The notes under the pieces: model-generated
The model's database searches: none
What the model was told of the DNA's origin: nothing
Seen by the model: only the letters and a program-made list of their open reading frames with translations
Shown here: piece after piece, positions 1-7,208 of the stretch
Numbering within the stretch: the first letter of the stretch is position 1
Layout of the letters: each line of letters opens with the position of its first letter
Made by a program: the position numbers and the translations under genes
From: a candidate division KSB1 bacterium
GTDB lineage: Bacteria; Zhuqueibacterota; Zhuqueibacteria; JANLFK01; Oleimicrobiaceae
Assembly (NCBI GenBank): GCA_024655945.1
Contig: JANLFK010000012.1
Location: 62,001-126,000, forward strand
DNA length: 64,000 nt
Direction of reading: 5' to 3'

Positions 1-960
1 GCCTCTGTGGGCCTCCTAAGCTCCCACGTGCGGACCAACCAGGCACGATCCGGGAAGATGCTGCTCTCTCCGCTCATCGATAATCACGACGTTGCCCGCT
101 TCAGCCATTGGGCAGGGGACGATGCCAAGCGGAAGCTTTCCCTGGCCCTCACCTTTCTTCTGACCCACGAGGGCCTGCCCATGCTCTACTACGGCACCGA
201 GGTGGCCTTGGAAGGGGCGGCGCCGGTCAACCCCTCCACCGGCGAGAGCCAGGACTACTTGAATCGTCTGATGATGCCGTGGGAACGAGTCACAGGAAGG
301 GACGCGGATCTGGTGGCGCACTGCCGCCGGCTACTGCAGTTGCGCCGCGCCTCTCTTGCCCTGCGGCAAGGTGTGACCGTGGACCTGTACGTGGACCATG
401 GCGTGTACTGCTACCTGCGCGCCCTCCCCGAGGAGGAGGCAATGGTGGTGCTGAACACCTCGAGCTACGAAGAAGTCAGGTCCATTCCTTTAGCAGGCAC
501 TCTTTTTTCCGGACACCGGGAGTTGGTGGACGAGCTCTCGGGCCGGAGCTGGCCGGTGAGCGACGACTCCCTCCGTCTCACGATGGCGCCGCGCAGCTCG
601 TACCTCTTTCGCGCTGTTGCCCCTGCCGGCAGAGCCGCACCAGTTCACCTGCTCCCGCACTGCCCGTTCACCGAACGTTTGACCAAGGACTTTCGAGCCG
701 TGCGCTTTTCCTGCCGAACAGCGAGCCCCGCAAGATCCGTGGCAGTGGCTGGCGACTTTAACGGGTGGAATCCCGTTGCTCACCCTATGGAAGCCGAGGA
801 CAGTTCTCGGACTGCGTGGAGCCTGGTCATGCCCTTGCGCGAGGGGCGCTACCGGTACAAGTTCGTGATTGACGGCTCCGTGTGGATCCACGATCCGGCT
901 GCCCAGTCCCAGGAGCTGGACCCCTACGGCGGGCTGAATTCCGTGGTGGTCGTGCGGTAG
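1..960 (+). CDS. GH13 alpha-amylase family protein, C-terminal part, with terminal glycogen-binding (CBM48-like) module
   Basis: The reading frame is open from the first base, so the 5' end lies outside the window. The visible part starts in the GH13 barrel: the motif LIDNHDVARF is conserved region IV with the transition-state-stabilising Asp, followed by LPMLYYGTE, typical of the last barrel strands. A C-terminal beta domain follows (about residues 105-200). The last 90 residues (VAVAGDFNGWNP, then GRYRYKFVIDG) are an AMPK/CBM48-type glycogen-binding fold. In most GH13 enzymes this module sits at the N-terminus, so the C-terminal position is unusual. Likely an alpha-glucan hydrolase or transferase; substrate and location cannot be told without the N-terminus. 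It converges on the dehydrogenase gene, only 5 bases away. Confidence 0.85.
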   Translation, partial: ASVGLLSSHVRTNQARSGKMLLSPLIDNHDVARFSHWAGDDAKRKLSLALTFLLTHEGLPMLYYGTEVALEGAAPVNPSTGESQDYLNRLMMPWERVTGRDADLVAHCRRLLQLRRASLALRQGVTVDLYVDHGVYCYLRALPEEEAMVVLNTSSYEEVRSIPLAGTLFSGHRELVDELSGRSWPVSDDSLRLTMAPRSSYLFRAVAPAGRAAPVHLLPHCPFTERLTKDFRAVRFSCRTASPARSVAVAGDFNGWNPVAHPMEAEDSSRTAWSLVMPLREGRYRYKFVIDGSVWIHDPAAQSQELDPYGGLNSVVVVR

Positions 961-965
961 GCGCG

Positions 966-2051
966 CTACTGCAGGTAAATAACCGACTTGATGATGCCCG
1001 GCTCGTAGGCGGCAGCGGCGGCGAAGGCGCCGGCCGCTTCGCCAAGGGGGTACTCATGAGTGACCAAGGCGAGGTCGTGGAGCTGCCCGGCGAGCAACGC
1101 TATCGCTTCGGGCAGGCAAGCGTTCTGCCGCCGCACATTCATGATGCTGAAGTCCTTGCGGCGGAGAAGGTTGATGTCAAAGCTCACCTTGTTGGTGCGG
1201 GGAATGCCAACGATGGCCAGCTTGCCGCCCGGCGCCAGCAGCCGAAGGGCCTGGTCAAGAGCCGCTTGTTCACCGCAGCATTCGGCCGCCACTTCCACGC
1301 CTCCCGGCACCGCTCCCAGAATTTCTCTGACCACGTCCGTGGCTGGGCTTCCCGTCCATTCGGCACCCAGGCGCATGGCAGCCTCGCACCGCCACTGCAA
1401 GGGGTCTGTGACGCAGATGCTTCTCACGCCTTTGACCGAGGCCACGGCCAAGAGACAAAGGCCAATGGCGCCCGCACCCAGGATGGCCATCGTGTGCGGG
1501 GGATTGCCACCCAGCAGGCGGAGGGTATGCAGGGCAATGGCAAGGGGCTCTGCCAACACGCCCTGGCGCAGGTTCACCTGAGGTGGGAGCGGATAACAGC
1601 AGCTCTCCGGCATCACCAGGTACTCGGCCATGCAGCCGGGAGGGCCTCCCGGACTTCCCAGAAAGCGCAGCGCCCGACAGGTGTTGGCCCGCCCGGCGCG
1701 GCACTGGTCGCAACTACCGCAGACCAAGGCGGGGTCCAGCACGACGTTCTGTCCGGGTCGCAGTCTGCGCACCCCGTCGCTCACCTCCACCACCTCCGCC
1801 GTACCCTCACGGCCCACAATCATCGGGAAATGCACCTTCTGGTCGCCGATTCGGCCATCCCGATAATAGTGGAGGTCCGAGCCACAGATGCCGCCGTAGG
1901 CCATGCGCAAGAGCACCTGGCCAGGCTCGCGGAGCCACGGCCGAGGAACGCTGCCCACTTCCACGGTGCGCTGCCCCGTCAAGAGCACCGCGTGCATGTG
2001 GGGTGCGTCTGGTAGCGGCAAAGGGGATGAACTCTTACCACGCGCGTTCAT
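966..2051 (-). CDS. Zinc-type medium-chain alcohol/polyol dehydrogenase with altered catalytic zinc site
   Basis: 361 residues, the size of sorbitol/L-idonate/threonine dehydrogenase-like MDR enzymes. The GroES-like part holds the catalytic Cys in GGICGSDLHYY (C56) and a four-Cys structural zinc lobe (C111, C114, C117, C125). The NAD(P)-binding Rossmann fold shows AILGAGAIGL. Predicted to oxidise a secondary alcohol of a polyol or sugar acid in the cytosol. Oddity: the zinc-ligand motif GHE reads GRE here (R81, codon CGT), so a catalytic ligand is replaced. The chosen start has GGAGG only a few bases upstream; a second Met at residue 19 (base 1997) fits the usual family N-terminus better but has no ribosome-binding site. 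Which polyol is used cannot be told. Confidence 0.85.
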   Translation of the reverse strand: MNARGKSSSPLPLPDAPHMHAVLLTGQRTVEVGSVPRPWLREPGQVLLRMAYGGICGSDLHYYRDGRIGDQKVHFPMIVGREGTAEVVEVSDGVRRLRPGQNVVLDPALVCGSCDQCRAGRANTCRALRFLGSPGGPPGCMAEYLVMPESCCYPLPPQVNLRQGVLAEPLAIALHTLRLLGGNPPHTMAILGAGAIGLCLLAVASVKGVRSICVTDPLQWRCEAAMRLGAEWTGSPATDVVREILGAVPGGVEVAAECCGEQAALDQALRLLAPGGKLAIVGIPRTNKVSFDINLLRRKDFSIMNVRRQNACLPEAIALLAGQLHDLALVTHEYPLGEAAGAFAAAAAYEPGIIKSVIYLQ

Positions 2052-2154
2052 AGGCCTCCGCCAGCCAAGCTGCGCCGAAGCGGTTCACGAGCCTGTGTTC
2101 GCCGACCGACCGGGTTCGACCGCAGCGCATAGCGCCATCCGCTGCAATCGCGTG

Positions 2155-2676
2155 TCAGCCTCCCGCCCTCGTCTTGTCCTCTTTCAGGAGCACATCCCGA
2201 ATCTCGCCAGGGTGTTGTGCAACCGCCCAGCGCCAGCGGCCGAAGCCGCCGTGGCCATTGACCCCCTGCACCCACTCGTCGAGATAGCGGTGTTTGACGC
2301 GGTCCTTCTCATCCTCTTCGCCTTTGGTTTCCAGGATGAGCATTGCGCCATTGGCCAGCCGCACGAGGAAGTCGGGGCGATATTTGTGCTTCACGCCCTG
2401 GTAGGGATAGGCAATCTCAAGGCCGCGATGGTCATTCTTGGCCCAGGCGGCAACGGCGTCGCTGGTGTCCAGGATAAAGGCGTCGGAGGCCTCCCAGGTG
2501 CTGTCATAGGCACAGACGTTGATGTGCGATTTGTTCGTGCGCGCGCAGGGCTTGCCGGTGTACCAGGCCCTCATATCGCCCGTTGAGCGAATGGAATAGT
2601 CGCGGTCAAAGACCCGTGTAAGTAGTTCTGTGTTCTCTTTCCGCACCGCCTGCCGCCACGCTTTGACTTGCGACAA
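2155..2676 (-). pseudogene. C-terminal remnant of a type III-like restriction enzyme (Res) subunit
   Basis: About 173 codons remain open, against roughly 900-1000 for a full Res/helicase subunit. What is left matches the C-terminal nuclease part: AYDSTWE, then AAWAKNDHRGLEI, then HKYRPDFLVRL and LILETKG, which forms a PD-(D/E)xK nuclease core (PDF ... ETK). There are no helicase motifs, and no proper start: the frame begins at TTG with no ribosome-binding site. It is the last member of a leftward cluster whose first member is a gutted methylase gene, so it is best read as a leftover of a deleted restriction-modification system. A small stand-alone nuclease is possible but less likely. Confidence 0.7.
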
Positions 2677-2715
2677 ACCTGATTCACCAAAGGCACAGCA
2701 GTGACCTTTGCCGCC

Positions 2716-2928
2716 CTATTCTGCCTGGGGAACCGTTTCGAACAGCAAGCGCCGCAGATCAACGTCCGGTGCTCGTTTGGACAGGTACAACATCTCGATG
2801 CCGACCACGCGGTCCTGCTCGTCGTAATCCACAAGAACACCGGGCGAGACTTCGTCGGTGCGGCTCGCAGGTCTATCGCTCAGGCTCAAGTAGAGCGCAT
2901 CAGCCTGTTGGTCCACCTTAATCTTCAT
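2716..2928 (-). CDS. DUF2283 family small protein, partner of the DUF4258 gene
   Basis: 70 residues, full length for DUF2283. The pattern MKIKVDQQADALYLSL, then a short variable loop, then VLVDYDEQDRVVGIEMLYLS is the family signature. The start overlaps the stop of the upstream DUF4258 gene (ATGA) and has AGGAGG eight bases upstream, so the two are translationally coupled. DUF4258/DUF2283 neighbours recur in many bacteria and behave like a two-gene module; a toxin-antitoxin role with DUF2283 as antidote is my inference, not established. The ribosome-binding site, overlap and reading frame are all intact although both flanking restriction-modification genes have been gutted, which suggests the pair is under its own selection. 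Confidence 0.85.
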   Translation of the reverse strand: MKIKVDQQADALYLSLSDRPASRTDEVSPGVLVDYDEQDRVVGIEMLYLSKRAPDVDLRRLLFETVPQAE

Positions 2929-3176
2929 GGGATAGTCCTCCTGCGGTCAAAGAATACGGTCACGACCAGGGGCGGTGTTCTCTTGCCATTGATGATCACG
3001 CGCAAAACCCGGTTGCCATGCTCAGGAATCCGGGCCAGCCGGTGTTCCAAGTTTGGGTCCTCGCGATCAGCCTCGATTGCTTCTGGCGATCCCAACGCCC
3101 TTTCCATCCAGGCGAGCGGAATCTGCCGCTTTCTCAAGACGTCCTGGGCGTGTTCCGTCAGCACATAGTCCATCAT
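2925..3176 (-). CDS. DUF4258 domain protein
   Basis: 83 residues. The order of elements fits DUF4258: LTEHAQDVLRKRQIPLAW (His-containing first helix), a variable middle with EDPNLEHRLARI, then a beta hairpin LRVIINGK and LVVTVFFDRRR. The overall size and helix-then-sheet layout resemble small RelE/ParE-type toxins, but I see no proof of toxin activity. Its ATG overlaps the stop of the methylase remnant and its stop overlaps the start of the DUF2283 gene, each by four bases, so all three form one transcript. A second, broken copy of the same pair lies near 19464-19960. Confidence 0.8.
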   Translation of the reverse strand: MMDYVLTEHAQDVLRKRQIPLAWMERALGSPEAIEADREDPNLEHRLARIPEHGNRVLRVIINGKRTPPLVVTVFFDRRRTIP

Positions 3177-3592
3177 CCGGCCCCGTTCAAGTCGAGAGTC
3201 TTCAAGCTTTCAATCCCTCGGTCGTCCACCATCTTGACGGTGACGCGCCGGTGCTCGCCCGGCTCAAACGGCAGCGAGACCGTGCTGCGGTAGGCCTCGA
3301 TCCGCTCCTCGTCGATCTCGGCCCTAAGATTACGTGCAAGTCTTGCCCAGCCTTCGTCCTCGCCGGCCCAAACCAGTTGCGGGTCAGGGTGCGGGTCGTA
3401 GGCGTAGGTCTTCTTTTGCTGGCCGGCGTCGGGGTCGGTGTCCGGCGTCACCAGCCCCACGGGCGGATTGTTGACACGCTGCTTGTCCCGATGCTCGTAG
3501 GACGCAACCTGCCTGCGCCGCGATTCCTCGCGTCCCGGCAGAGAGGTCGGGCGCTCGGTTTGGTTGGCTCCTGTACTCTTCTTTCTTGCCAT
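3173..3592 (-). pseudogene. Internally deleted type III-like adenine methyltransferase (Mod): N-terminus joined to C-terminus
   Basis: 139 codons start at ATG with a strong GGGAGGAGG site six bases upstream. The first half is the N-terminus typical of type III-like site-specific methylases (YEHRDKQRVNNPPVGLV, then YDPHPDPQLVWAG). The text then jumps directly into the C-terminal end of the same family (RLARNLRAEIDEERIEAYR, SLPFEPGEHRRV, KMVDDRGIESLK). The whole catalytic centre, including the SAM-binding and DPPY motifs, is missing, roughly 450-500 residues by comparison with normal family size. The reading frame survives across the junction, so a short protein may still be made, but it cannot methylate DNA. 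It is the first gene of the leftward remnant cluster. Confidence 0.75.
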
Positions 3593-3711
3593 CAAACCCC
3601 TCCTCCCGATGTTAGCTCCGCCTCCTCCTGGAGGCTAACTCATGATGGGAGGCCAATACAAACACCCCGGAGCTGCACCCTATGAGCGTGCGCTTGGCCA
3701 TGCCCATCCCT

Positions 3712-4959
3712 TTAGAGAAACATTACCCGGCAGATGAACACGGCGGCAATCACGCCTGCGGCGTCCGCCACCAGCCCCACTGGCACCGCATACCGCGTCT
3801 TGGTCACTTGCACACACCCAAAGTACACCGCCACGACGTAAAAGGTCGTCTCACTGCATCCGTAGATGGTCGAGGCTAACCTGCCGATGAAAGAGTCCAC
3901 TCCGTGCGTGTTGATGAGCTCGGTGATGATGCCCAATGTGCCGCTGCCGGACAGAGGTCGCATGAGAGCTGCCGGAAGTACCTCGGCCGGCATGCCGATG
4001 AGGTTGGTCACCGGCGCCAGCAGCCGGACAAAGACGTCCAGCGCCCCCGACGCCCGCAGCATGCCGATGGCCACAAGGATGCCCACCAGGTAGGGGATGA
4101 TCTTGACGGCGACCTCAAAGCCCTCCTTGGCACCGCTAATGAAGGTTTCGTAGACCTTGACCTTTTTCACGAAGGCGAGCACCGGAATGATAAACAGAAG
4201 CACGGGAATTGCCCACTGGGAAAGAAGGAGCAGTGCGTTCTTGAAAAACCCCGGGGGCAGGAGGGCAAGCCCGGCGCTGAGCAGGCCCAGCCCGCCCAGA
4301 ATGGCCAAGGTCACGACCACCAGCGCAAAGAGGGCGATCCCCTTAGCATGCTGCCGGAGGCTGGCGACGAACTGCCCCACGCCTCCTTCCATGCTCTGCA
4401 CGACTTTGGTAACCGTGACGGCAGTGATGCAGGCGAAGGTGGAGGAAAAGACCGTGCTGCCGATGATGTCCCAGGGATTAGCGGCGCCGGTCTTGGCCCG
4501 CACGGCAATCATGGTGGCGGGAATCAACGAGATGCTGCCCGTGTTCAGGGCTAAGAACATGATCATGGCATTGGTGGCGGTGTCCTTCTTCGGGTTGAGC
4601 GTCTGCAAGTGCTCCATGGCCTTGAGGCCCAGGGGCGTGGCTGCATTGCTCAGCCCGAGCCAGTTGGCAGCAAGGTTGAGCACCATCGCCCCCATGGCGG
4701 GATGGTCAGGCGGCACATCCGGAAAAAGGCGCGTGCTGATCGGGCGGATGGCCCGGGCGAGCATGCGCACCACCCCTGCCTCCTCCGCAAGCTTCATGAT
4801 GCCGAGCCACAACGCCATGATGCCGATCAGGCCCAAAGCGATGTCGACCCCGGTGTTGGCCATCTCAAAGGCCTTTTGCGTGACGGCCTCGATCTTGCCA
4901 GTGACCGCACCCACCACCAGAGCGATGACCACTAACGCCAGCCAGATGTAGTTGAGCAT
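3712..4959 (-). CDS. Fused SpmA-SpmB-like membrane protein (two nucleoside-recognition Gate domains)
   Basis: 415 residues, very hydrophobic, with about ten membrane segments. The N-terminal half resembles SpmA (GIMALWLGIMKLAEEAGVV, then LNLAANWLGLSNAATPLGLKAM) and the C-terminal half SpmB (AKEGFEVAVKIIPYLVGILVAIGMLR, split here only for description). In Bacillus the two are separate spore maturation genes; in many non-sporulating bacteria they are one fused gene whose transport substrate is unknown. The start at 4959 is chosen because AGGAGG lies six bases upstream; an in-frame extension to 5298 would run over the divergent gene and promoter. Inner-membrane location is expected. Confidence 0.85.
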   Translation of the reverse strand: MLNYIWLALVVIALVVGAVTGKIEAVTQKAFEMANTGVDIALGLIGIMALWLGIMKLAEEAGVVRMLARAIRPISTRLFPDVPPDHPAMGAMVLNLAANWLGLSNAATPLGLKAMEHLQTLNPKKDTATNAMIMFLALNTGSISLIPATMIAVRAKTGAANPWDIIGSTVFSSTFACITAVTVTKVVQSMEGGVGQFVASLRQHAKGIALFALVVVTLAILGGLGLLSAGLALLPPGFFKNALLLLSQWAIPVLLFIIPVLAFVKKVKVYETFISGAKEGFEVAVKIIPYLVGILVAIGMLRASGALDVFVRLLAPVTNLIGMPAEVLPAALMRPLSGSGTLGIITELINTHGVDSFIGRLASTIYGCSETTFYVVAVYFGCVQVTKTRYAVPVGLVADAAGVIAAVFICRVMFL

Positions 4960-5124
4960 CCCAGTCCTCCTCTTGCCGAGCTCCAAGGACCGCCCTTCGT
5001 ACTCGCTCTCAGGGAACCGCCAGTTCAGAGCCGTGAGAGACCCCGCGCCTTTCATACATGGATAAAAGGTAAGTTTTTTTCGGACAAGTGCAAGCCTTTT
5101 TTGCGCGGCCCAGGCAATTATGAC

Positions 5125-5153
5125 TTGACTTAAACGGCCCTTTGTGTTATCTT
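5125..5153 (+). promoter_or_regulatory. Sigma-70-type promoter of the SAICAR synthase gene
   Basis: TTGACT (5125-5130), a 17-base spacer and TATCTT (5148-5153), about 95 bases upstream of the GTG start at 5248. The same -35 sequence and spacer length recur at four other places in the window. Confidence 0.7.
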
Positions 5154-5247
5154 TGGGCACCTCGGACACCGGAGGGCAGCCGAAGCCGAGTTCCCTGCAG
5201 GCTGTTCTATCCACTTGTCGTGCCAGAACAGAGAATGGAGGTGCACC

Positions 5248-6270
5248 GTGGGAAGCGTGAAGGACTTGAAGGTTGTGGCCCCACCGAAGGAGCGCCAACC
5301 TGGAACGGGGATCTTTGTCTTTTCCGACCGCTATTCAGTGTTCGACTGGGGGGAGATGCCGGACCACATTGCGCACAAGGGCGAGGCCCTGTGTCTGATC
5401 GGTGCCTATTTCTTCGAAAAGGCCGAGGCAATGGGAATGGCCACCCACTATCGGGGCCTGGTGCAGAATGGGCGCACGTTTCGTCTGGCCGAGCTGTCCG
5501 CTCCCGCGAAGGCCATGGAGGTGGCCCTCCTCAACGTCGTCCAGCCAACGCTCACGGGCAATGTCTACGACTATTCCGCGTACGGCCCCCACCTGTGCAA
5601 TATCCTCCTCCCTCTTGAGGTCATCTTTCGCAATACTCTCCCGCCGGGGTCGAGCGTCTTCAAGCGACTGCAGCAGGGCAGCCTCACCCTGGCTGAGCTC
5701 GGCTTGACTCACCCACCGCAGCCGGGGCAGGTCCTGGACGCGCCCATTCTCGATGTGTCCACCAAGCTGGAAAGAACCGACCGCTACCTCTCCTGGGCCG
5801 AGGCACAACGAATAGCGGGGCTGAGCGACCAGGAGCTTGCGGAGCTGCGCACCGCCGCCTCGCGCCTAGACGAAATGATCACTGCCGAAGCACAACGCAT
5901 GGGACTGGTGCACGAGGATGGCAAGGTGGAATTCGGTCTTGATGACCAGCGCCGCCTCATAGTGGTGGACGTGATCGGCACCCCTGACGAATGCCGCTTC
6001 ACCATGGACGGCGTGCCGGTGAGCAAGGAAGTAGCGCGCGTCTTCTACAGGAAAACCGCCTGGTTTGAAGAGGTGGATGCGGCAAAGAAGCACGATCCCA
6101 TTGGCTGGGAGGCGGCAGTCCACGCGGACCCTCCGCCACTTCCTCCACGTTTGGCTGAGCTCATCTCCTTCGTCTACCAGGGCTTCTGCAGCGAGTTGAC
6201 CGGGCGCCGGTGGTTCGACTGCCCGCCGCTGGCGAAGACCGTGGCGGAGATTCGCAGCATGCTTGGCTAG
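5248..6270 (+). CDS. purC: Phosphoribosylaminoimidazole-succinocarboxamide synthase (SAICAR synthetase)
   Basis: 340 residues from a GTG start with GGAGG six bases upstream. SAICAR synthetase joins CAIR and aspartate with ATP in purine synthesis, in the cytosol. The N-terminus GIFVFSDRYSVFDWGEMPD is the nucleotide-binding entry of the family (SDRxSxFD), and later FGLDDQRRLIVVDVIGTPDECRF matches the conserved ELG-to-DE segment. The protein belongs to the long, archaeal-like PurC group (about 330-340 residues) rather than the 240-residue type. It has its own promoter and is transcribed away from the SpmAB fusion. No other purine gene is nearby. Confidence 0.85.
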   Translation: MGSVKDLKVVAPPKERQPGTGIFVFSDRYSVFDWGEMPDHIAHKGEALCLIGAYFFEKAEAMGMATHYRGLVQNGRTFRLAELSAPAKAMEVALLNVVQPTLTGNVYDYSAYGPHLCNILLPLEVIFRNTLPPGSSVFKRLQQGSLTLAELGLTHPPQPGQVLDAPILDVSTKLERTDRYLSWAEAQRIAGLSDQELAELRTAASRLDEMITAEAQRMGLVHEDGKVEFGLDDQRRLIVVDVIGTPDECRFTMDGVPVSKEVARVFYRKTAWFEEVDAAKKHDPIGWEAAVHADPPPLPPRLAELISFVYQGFCSELTGRRWFDCPPLAKTVAEIRSMLG

Positions 6271-6527
6271 GGAATTTCCGCGGAAGCGATTTGCTTTTTC
6301 TATCGGGGAAATTGCAACACCGAGAGGCCTAAGCTGGCCGCCTTTGGCCGGAGGCAGTGGGGGGAAAGAGTCCTTTCCTTCGGAAGGCGAGGGAGCTAAG
6401 TATGTCCCCGCGATGTACCCATGCCGGGCCAAACGGTCGTCGCTTACCAGCCGCAGCGACATTCCCCGTTTCGATCTACCTGCCGCTGGCTATGCCGAGT
6501 CCCGCGGCCGTCCCCTTTCCCCAGCCC

Positions 6528-6779
6528 ACAGGCAGCACCATTCTCTCCGCAGGGACGAGCAGCGACGAGATCTTTCGCTCTGCCGACAATGGGGCCAGCT
6601 GGTCGGAGGCCAGCACCGGCATGACCGACAGCGTCTACCGTTTCCTTGCCACCTTGGACACAAGGAACTTTGCCGCGGCCTTCGGGAGCGGCGTATTCGC
6701 CTCACCCATCAGTGGTACCGCCTGCCGGCAAGTCAACAACGGCTTAGCAAACCACGGTGTGAAAGGGCTGGCTGGCTCC
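6528..6779 (+). pseudogene. Remnant of a BNR/sialidase-like repeat protein
   Basis: One reading frame carries text typical of BNR-type beta-propeller repeats: AGTSSDEIFRSADNGASWSE, then FAAAFGSGVF, then QVNNGLANHGVKGLA. Complete proteins of this type have many such repeats and a signal peptide; only about one and a half degenerate units remain and neither end has a credible start or stop. It is probably a leftover of a secreted propeller protein. The reading frame stays open on both sides, but the flanking residues look random. Confidence 0.4.
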
Positions 6780-7067
6780 CACCGGCGGGAACCCTTTTGC
6801 GGGAACCTTGGTCGGCGACGCTCGTCGCTCCAGCGACAGGTGCGCCAGACGCACAAAGTACCAAGCTTCCTCCGGCTTTTGGCTGCAGCAGAGCCTGGCG
6901 ACCCCCTCCCCCTCCATGACGAGAATCACCCCCCGCTCATACGTTTCCCTCAAGATCCTGAATGCCTGCGCCGCTTCGTGTGGGAAGGCGAGGGCCTGCC
7001 CCTGGCCCCATTGCCGTTAGATGTGCGCCTGGGCATTCTGCGAGACCAGGAGGTCGCAGGCACGCAT
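6744..7067 (-). pseudogene. Possible broken small gene with an in-frame stop
   Basis: A Met-led frame reads MRACDLLVSQNAQAHI, hits TAA at 7017-7019, then continues in the same frame as RQWGQGQALAFPHEAAQAF, ILRETYERGVILVMEGEGV and EEAWYFVRLAHLSLERR up to a stop at 6744. The text after the stop is protein-like (regular hydrophobic spacing, balanced charges). No ribosome-binding site precedes the Met. I do not recognise the family. It may be a gene killed by a nonsense mutation, or chance. Confidence 0.25.
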
Positions 7068-7109
7068 CAAGAAGGCTGATAACCTGCTCAATTTTTCTCC
7101 ACTTCCCGC

Positions 7110-7138
7110 TTGACTTTTGCATGCGCTAACGGTATATT
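7110..7138 (+). promoter_or_regulatory. Sigma-70-type promoter of the cohesin/dockerin protein gene
   Basis: TTGACT (7110-7115), 17-base spacer, TATATT (7133-7138), about 70 bases upstream of the ATG at 7209. AGGAGGG lies just before that ATG. Confidence 0.75.
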
Positions 7139-7208
7139 AGTCGCGAGGGGAGGTGCGGAGTGGGAATGATGTGGTACTGCTGTCTCACCATCATAACAGG
7201 AGGGCGTC

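Larger units (their letters stand above)
6271..7109. other. Gene-poor stretch with decayed coding fragments
   Basis: About 840 bases between the SAICAR synthase gene and the promoter of the next gene. I see no intact gene. Two fragments with protein-like text are listed separately: a BNR-repeat remnant on the plus strand and a broken reading frame on the minus strand. The rest holds nothing I can recognise. Confidence 0.6.

Noticed and set aside
882-2015. A 377-codon plus-strand open frame opposite the dehydrogenase
   Set aside because: The minus strand carries full MDR motifs; the plus strand has none.
4960-5298. N-terminal extension of the SpmA-SpmB fusion
   Set aside because: It would overlap the divergent promoter and start of the SAICAR synthase gene; AGGAGG before the ATG at 4959 fixes the start.
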